A stretch of 64,000 nt of DNA from Phytoseiulus persimilis (Eukaryota; Arthropoda; Arachnida; Mesostigmata; Phytoseiidae), in the NCBI GenBank assembly GCA_037576195.1, contig CM075103.1, positions 9,796,001-9,860,000 on the forward strand, written 5' to 3'. Within the stretch, counting starts at the first letter, position 1, and each line of letters begins with the position of its first letter. Shown piece after piece: positions 59,866-64,000 of this stretch. Below the pieces are notes generated by a model that was not told the DNA's origin, searched no databases, and saw nothing but the letters and a program-made list of their open reading frames with translations. The translations under genes were made by a program, and so were the position numbers.

Positions 59866-62800
59866 TCAGAAATCCCAGAAAATTTCGCTCTGGGTCTCTT
59901 CTGTCGGCTGCATCGGGTTGCCTACGTGCACGTGCAGAGGCTGAACCCGCTCAACGTTTTCCGGGGGACCGACCTGGACGCGCTTGTCTTGAGTCTCCTT
60001 CTTCGAGGAGCTTCGGGCCTGCGTCCAGCTCTGTCGTACCGGCTGCGCAACCTTGACGACTGGCGGTATCTTGGGCCGGTCCTTTGGGGGCCGATCTCTC
60101 TGGCTCACCGGAGGAGGCAGACTCACAATGAGAGGGCCTTGACATTGCAAATTGTATTGTTGACCGCTCGGTAACCCCGACGGTGCGTGATGAGCGTGAC
60201 TTCCACGGCCGATGTGGGGAGGTTTCTGAGTCACAACCGCTTCACAGTGGTGGGCGTCCTGTCATACCTGGAATGCAGGAGGGGGAACATCGTCAAATCC
60301 TCGATCGTCAAAGTCTAGCCTCCCCTTCAACGCACAATCTCAAATTCTTCCGAACTTCTGTCGTTTCGCATCTTCCAGATAATGAGCTGAGTTTTCCATT
60401 CTCCTGGATCGTGCGTAAATTATTTTATTTGCTATGGCCCTTCTATCTCCTCCCATTGTCATTTCCCATTTTGGGCACCCTCAGTTCTTTTTGTGAATCA
60501 TAGGGTCCACCCTTCGTGAGTTGTTCCATGGAAAAAACGGAACACTCGGAAAAGACGGAACCTCCCCCCACCCTCCCCCACTCTCGTCGATCGGCGGCCT
60601 CCAGAGCAGCGAGACTCACCCTTGGATTCCTACTAGCGTTATTGGCGTGATGCTGCTGCATCTCGACGTTATGTCCCTTGTTGGCTTTCTTGCTTTTCGG
60701 ACCTCCTGACTGAGGTTTCTGTTGATTTTGTTGCTGCGGTTGTTGCTGCTGCTGGGAGCGGTTGTAGTGGCCTCGTCCCTGGCCATAGCCGTGAGATGGC
60801 CCCGATGGTGCAACGTTTTGAGCACTTCCAGGAGCCACCGACGGCCCCGGCGGCGCGGATGGGGCCACCACCGCTCCTCCCACACCTGGATAAGGCGGCG
60901 GAGGTCCGTTTTGTTCTATCGGAGGCACATAGCGCTTCTGGAAATTAAGACACCTCTTGAGCGAGTCGAGACGATTGGAACGGACACGAGCCGCAATGAA
61001 AAAATAGCTATGAAACCGCCAGGAGGGGAAGTCGTATCGCATCGAGAACGAAGCCACGGAAAGTTATCGGGCACACTCACCCTCCGTTTGAAAGTGTCTC
61101 CCGGCCGCCTCAAGGTGTCTGTTATTCGAAGCGCTGGCGGCATTCGTGGATTCGAGCTGGGCGTATGTACAGCGCAACAACGTATGAAACACGACATGGT
61201 GATGATCATGGAGACCATCATGAGCGTCACGGCCCACCAGTTCAAAGTGACCCACTGGCGAACAGAATGGAGACTCTGCTTGTTGAACAAAAGCCGCTTG
61301 AGTCTTGCCAGGGGGCCCTCCGCATCAACGTTTCGACATTTCTGGAACACGTCGCAATAACCATGGAAATCATTGCACGGGGAGCCGGGACGGAGCTTGA
61401 TCCCGCTGATGTGTCGCATCGATTCGATTTCGAACGTGCTGCGGCACGTGTCCGACTTGTTCCACTCCTGGCATGCGACTTCGCACAGCTTGTCGGGATC
61501 GGGCGTTTTGGCTTCGACCAGGAAGCACTCCTCCAGATTGTATTTGTTGCAGATGCTGCCGGAGCACTCGCCGTTCCAGCACACCTGCGTTCCGTTGTTG
61601 CACTCGGTCTTGTTCAGTTTGTGGGTCGGCGCCGGACAGCTGGCCGACGTTCCACGGCAATAGGAGACTTCGGTGCAGTCGGTTTCTAGTCTGCACGGCT
61701 TCCCGGAGTTCTCGAACTCGCACCGGAGATTGCAGCACGGCCCCTCGCTCGGCGAGCAGTGCGCGAAAGTCCGTCGAGTGCAACCCTTCTGGCGCTCGCT
61801 GTTCTCCCTGGCAAAGCAGCAGGACTCGTCGCACTCCCTCTCGTCGTAGCCGCAATCGCACTCCTCGTTGGCTTCGACGATCTTGTTCCCACAGAATGGT
61901 CCCTGGTACTCCTGGAAGCAGTTGTCCTTCTGCTCGCCCTTGAAGATCGCGTGGAGAACATTCGAGATGTTCGCCACCGAGCAGTCGGAGAATTTCTGAT
62001 TGTTGGCCTGATGGCCTTGAGTGGCCGATGCGTACATAATGTAGTTTCCGTTGTGACCTCCAGGGACGCAGCGCGGCGGGAAGTCGTGCGGCGAACCGAA
62101 ATTGTGACCGATCTCGTGGGCAAACGTGATCTCGGAAACTTTCAGCGGGATTTTGGCGTTGTGATTGAGGAACGTGATAATACCGGTGTTCAGAGATCGC
62201 CGAACGTTTTCGCTCCGTCCGTTGTTGTTTTCTGAGTAGGTTTTGTATTTTTCGCAGATGCCTCCCGACGCTCCGTTTACGGAAGCAACCCAGGCAAGGC
62301 CGAGAGTGCCGTGTTGAAAATCTCGGAAGGTCCAGACATACGCGAGGCAGAAATCATCGTGGTTCGCCAAAGAGTTCAAATTTAGAAAATTCGATGCATC
62401 GAGATTCGCAGCGCAGAACGGATTCGTGAACCTATTCGGTCCGAAGCAGGCGCTCGTGTCGTTGATCCGAATCCTCTGAACCGCGAATTTGATGTCTTTG
62501 ATGCCGTTGAAGTCTGTGTTCTTGTAGATTCGGGAGGCCGCTTCCACGTGTTGCGCAATCAGGGACGAAATCTCCTCGCGAGCTTTCGCGACGTCCTTGC
62601 CTGTTGACATTATGTGCTCCCATAGAAACGTATCCGTCTGCACGAATAGATTGCAGACCTGCAATGAAAAGCGCAGTCCGTGAGCTTCGTGCGAAATATT
62701 GCCCCGATTGATTGGGAATCACATCGCCCCACAGCAGAGCGTTCATCCGTGGAGGGGGACCTGGTCCCCCGGGGCGCCGACCCCCAAGTCCCTAATATGG

Positions 62801-64000
62801 AAACGGCGAAGCTTAACTCGGAAGATGGATTTATGAGTCGCTGCTGCTGCTGCCGCCGCCGCCGCTGCTCGTTCGCGCGCGTTGTTGGGAAACCTATGTT
62901 TTATTTATGATCTTCCCATGCACGACCTTCTCAGTCTCGCATGCGCGTCAAGTGAAAAACGAGTTCGGAGTTTATGAGCTGTGAAAACAGACTTACGCGT
63001 CGATTGGCACTGCTAGCGAGCGTAGCATGTGGTGCGCGCGTATACTTGTTGAGTGGACTTTCGCTGTAATAGTATCGCTGTTGGCTACCGTAACTAGTAG
63101 TTCTCGCAGCCGAGCGGCGTTTCTTCCCAGGCTCGTCGAGGAGCAACGATCCGTCGAAGTCCTCGTCGTCCTCGTTCCTGAACTCCTCGAAACGTGGACT
63201 CGTGTCGGGCTCATGCCGCTTTCGCCGTTGAGTTTTGGGGTCCTCTTTCTGATCTTCCACCACGGCCGAGTTGGCGATTTTATCCATCCACTTCCTGGTG
63301 GAGGCGTCGGTCGCACCGCAAGCTGTCAATCAATGAGAGTTTTTCCCGAGTTAATATCAAGCACAGGCTCGCTCGGCCTTCGCCGGACGCTCAGCTCAGT
63401 AACCGGAGCTGCGGACGTCGATCTCGGCGAGGTTCTGGCGCCTGCTCCGGCGTCAATGGCGACGCTCGGAGGAAATCACCCACTGAGCTGGTGAACAGAA
63501 GAGGAGCACTTACTTCCTTGACTGTCCTTTGAATGGTCAGGCAGTTCGACGTTAGAAGCTGCATACATAATGGAATGATACTCGGGTCCCCGCTGAGCGC
63601 CTGATTTTGCGCTCGACTTGACGCCGCCCTCCTCTTCCTTGCCACCGCCGTGGATCTTTGGTCGGTGGTAAGCGGCTCGCTCGACATAGTAGTGTTCCTT
63701 ATCCGCCGAGGACTCGATACGACCCTGGATTCGAATCAGAGACAATTTACCGAGCTTCCCGAGACGAGCACGGAGGGCTTTCCGAGCATCCAGGAAACTT
63801 TCGGGAGAGGAGATCGGAGCATTGTTTCTCATACACACTTCTGACACCAACCTGGAAAACTCCTTCGTGGATACTGCCGAAAACGTAGCTCTCCTTCTCG
63901 CCGACGATTTCACCGGAGTAGAGGTTGTCGGTGTCGACATCGAGTTTGCGTCCTTCATGGTCTTCGATGGTGAGATCATTCATAAGCGCCGAGGTGTCTC
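59866..64000 (-). CDS. ADAM10: ADAM10/Kuzbanian metalloprotease (5' partial)
   Basis: Six exons in the window: 64000-63852 (truncated at the edge), 63724-63514, 63322-62997, 62658-61081, 60937-60620 and 60258-59866; about 990 residues. ADAM10 sheds ectodomains, including Notch, at the cell surface. In order: end of the prodomain (DVDTDNLYSG), cysteine switch TCGATD, basic sites QRRKR and GKKRR for furin-type cleavage, catalytic domain with zinc site HEIGHNFGSPHD and Met-turn YIMYA, disintegrin and Cys-rich domains (ECDCGYDERECDESCC, QVCWNGECSG), the GSPCNDFHGYCDVF block, a membrane span (WWAVTLMMVSMIITMSCFI), and a tail opening with the conserved VHTPSSNP. The cytoplasmic tail is about 260 residues, Pro- and Gln-rich, much longer than in vertebrates. 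The last intron ends at ...tatgacag (60259-60266), since the earlier ttccag would run into a stop. Confidence 0.96.

Noticed and set aside
60722..61943. Several long plus-strand frames (60722-61360, 61165-61689, 61473-61943)
   Set aside because: All lie opposite the conserved ADAM10 exons and have no motif of their own.

Overview
The window is nuclear DNA of an animal, most likely an arthropod. Genes are split by GT-AG introns, many of them only 80-300 bp, and the recognisable proteins (ADAM10/Kuzbanian, Lunapark, PTPA, GPATCH4, an ATG8-family protein, a GMC oxidoreductase) form a metazoan set. Base composition is near 50% GC with many TCGA-type words. My best guess is a compact-genome acarine such as a phytoseiid mite; that is inference from composition and gene architecture, not a database match. 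There are no operons, CRISPR arrays or prokaryotic signals.

Layout. (1) 1-14 kb: three phase-compatible exons of an unrecognised plus-strand gene (2797-12516). A single-exon GMC oxidoreductase on the minus strand (6757-8733) and a diverged inverted repeat (10.55-11.30 kb) lie in its large second intron. A three-exon ATG8 homologue follows on the minus strand (12814-13952). (2) 14-32.8 kb: mostly no recognisable genes, with a few isolated candidate exons and a polypurine tandem repeat. (3) 32.9-41 kb: an eleven-exon plus-strand gene, rebuilt here by splice phase, for a 585-residue protein with two A-kinase-anchoring-type helices, a proline-rich stretch and a C-terminal CaaX box. I do not recognise it as a named family. 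(4) 41-47 kb: no gene I can support, but a 24-base poly-G run and a 45-bp in-frame tandem repeat. (5) 47.3-64 kb: a compact housekeeping block. GPATCH4 (+) and PTPA (-) are tail to tail, PTPA and Lunapark (+) are head to head, and Lunapark and ADAM10 (-) are tail to tail. ADAM10 runs off the right edge.

Mobile DNA is modest. One hAT transposase relic, accompanied by a pogo/Tigger-like fragment and flanked by AACCGC-rich arrays, sits in intron 5 of PTPA and inflates it to about 1.9 kb beyond what the other introns hold (2.6 kb in total). A second relic of the same hAT family lies between Lunapark and ADAM10.

The genes do not form one pathway. Several act on membranes and signalling: autophagosome conjugation (ATG8), ER tubule junctions (Lunapark), ectodomain shedding (ADAM10), PP2A activation (PTPA) and probable PKA anchoring (the AKAP-like protein). 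Exon borders were set by eye from reading frame, splice-site consensus and protein similarity. No search was run.
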